Below, piece after piece: positions 4,899-5,142 of a stretch of DNA of 5,142 nt. The position numbers were made by a program, and so were the translations under genes. The stretch spans positions 1-5,142 of the forward strand of contig JALZWD010000011.1 of the NCBI GenBank assembly GCA_023300365.1, in the 5' to 3' direction. The notes under the pieces were generated by a model. The model worked only from the letters and a program-made list of their open reading frames with translations, was not told the DNA's origin and searched no databases. The stretch is from Flavimaricola sp. (GTDB lineage Bacteria; Pseudomonadota; Alphaproteobacteria; Rhodobacterales; Rhodobacteraceae). How positions within the stretch are numbered: position 1 is the first letter of the stretch; every line of letters begins with the position of its first letter.

Positions 4899-5142
4899 GA
4901 TTTCGTTTGATGATTTTATGAAGGTGGATGTGCGGGTGGGCACGATCACGCGCGCCGAGCCGTACCCGGAGGCGCGCAAGCCCGCGATCAAGCTTTGGGT
5001 GGATTTTGGCAGCGAGATTGGCGAAAAACGCTCGTCGGCGCAGATTACGGTGCAGTATGCCCCTGAGACATTGATCGGGCGGCAGGTGATGGCGGTGGTG
5101 AATTTTCCACCGCGCCAGATCGGCAAATTTATGTCCGAGGTT
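4891..5142 (+). CDS. csaA: CsaA/YgjH-type tRNA-binding protein, cut by the right window edge
   Basis: The first 84 residues of a small tRNA-binding protein (homologues are about 110 residues) lie before the window ends, with no stop codon reached. The chain is a single OB-fold of the EMAP/Arc1p-type tRNA-binding domain, seen as [14 protein letters not shown] (6-19), a conserved [14 protein letters not shown] region (27-40), KRSSAQIT (47-54) and [16 protein letters not shown] (69-84). CsaA from Bacillus shows export-related chaperone-like activity, and E. coli YgjH binds tRNA. These are the closest functional guides. The ATG at 4891 lies inside the end of proC, an 8-bp overlap ending in the proC TGA. 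A GGGAG (4879-4883) 7 nt upstream supports this start. The role in this organism is not shown by the sequence. Confidence 0.9.
   Translation, partial: MDEISFDDFMKVDVRVGTITRAEPYPEARKPAIKLWVDFGSEIGEKRSSAQITVQYAPETLIGRQVMAVVNFPPRQIGKFMSEV

Noticed and set aside
3753..5126. 457-codon minus-strand reading frame across ybjN, proC and the tRNA-binding gene
   Set aside because: It runs antisense through three well-supported genes. The translation is Arg/Pro/His-rich and of low complexity, typical of a shadow frame.

Overview
The window looks like chromosomal DNA from a GC-rich alphaproteobacterium, most likely Rhodobacterales (Rhodobacteraceae, Roseobacter-type). The basis is the character of the ValS, YbjN-domain, ProC and tRNA-binding (CsaA-type) proteins, and the order ybjN - proC - tRNA-binding protein, which I recall from that family. 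This is recognition from memory, not a database search. No rRNA, tRNA, CRISPR array, insertion sequence or phage gene was seen.

Minus strand, read right to left (3206 to 1): an M42-family metallo-aminopeptidase (3206-2175); a 157-nt gap; a soluble PAS-HisKA-HATPase_c sensor kinase (2017-833); a stand-alone receiver-domain response regulator (836-384) whose ATG overlaps the kinase stop codon in an ATGA; a 243-249-nt gap depending on the valS start; and the first 44 codons of valine-tRNA ligase, cut by the left edge. The kinase and regulator are clearly one translation-coupled two-component module. The peptidase and valS are probably separate housekeeping units that point the same way.

Plus strand, left to right (3467 to 5142): a YbjN-domain protein (3467-3970); a 112-nt spacer with a strong hairpin and three 13-bp tandem repeats; proC (4083-4898); and a CsaA-type tRNA-binding protein that starts inside the last codons of proC (4891) and runs off the right edge. 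The peptidase and ybjN diverge from a 260-nt intergenic region.

Functionally, most of the window is housekeeping: aminoacyl-tRNA synthesis, peptide trimming, proline synthesis and a tRNA-binding chaperone-like protein. The accessory-looking part is the PAS kinase/receiver pair, whose signal and output are not visible here. I see no convincing new multigene system. The points most worth a second look are the coupled kinase/receiver module, a 7-bp inverted repeat that replaces the Shine-Dalgarno in front of the receiver gene, and the hairpin plus 13-bp triple repeat between ybjN and proC.
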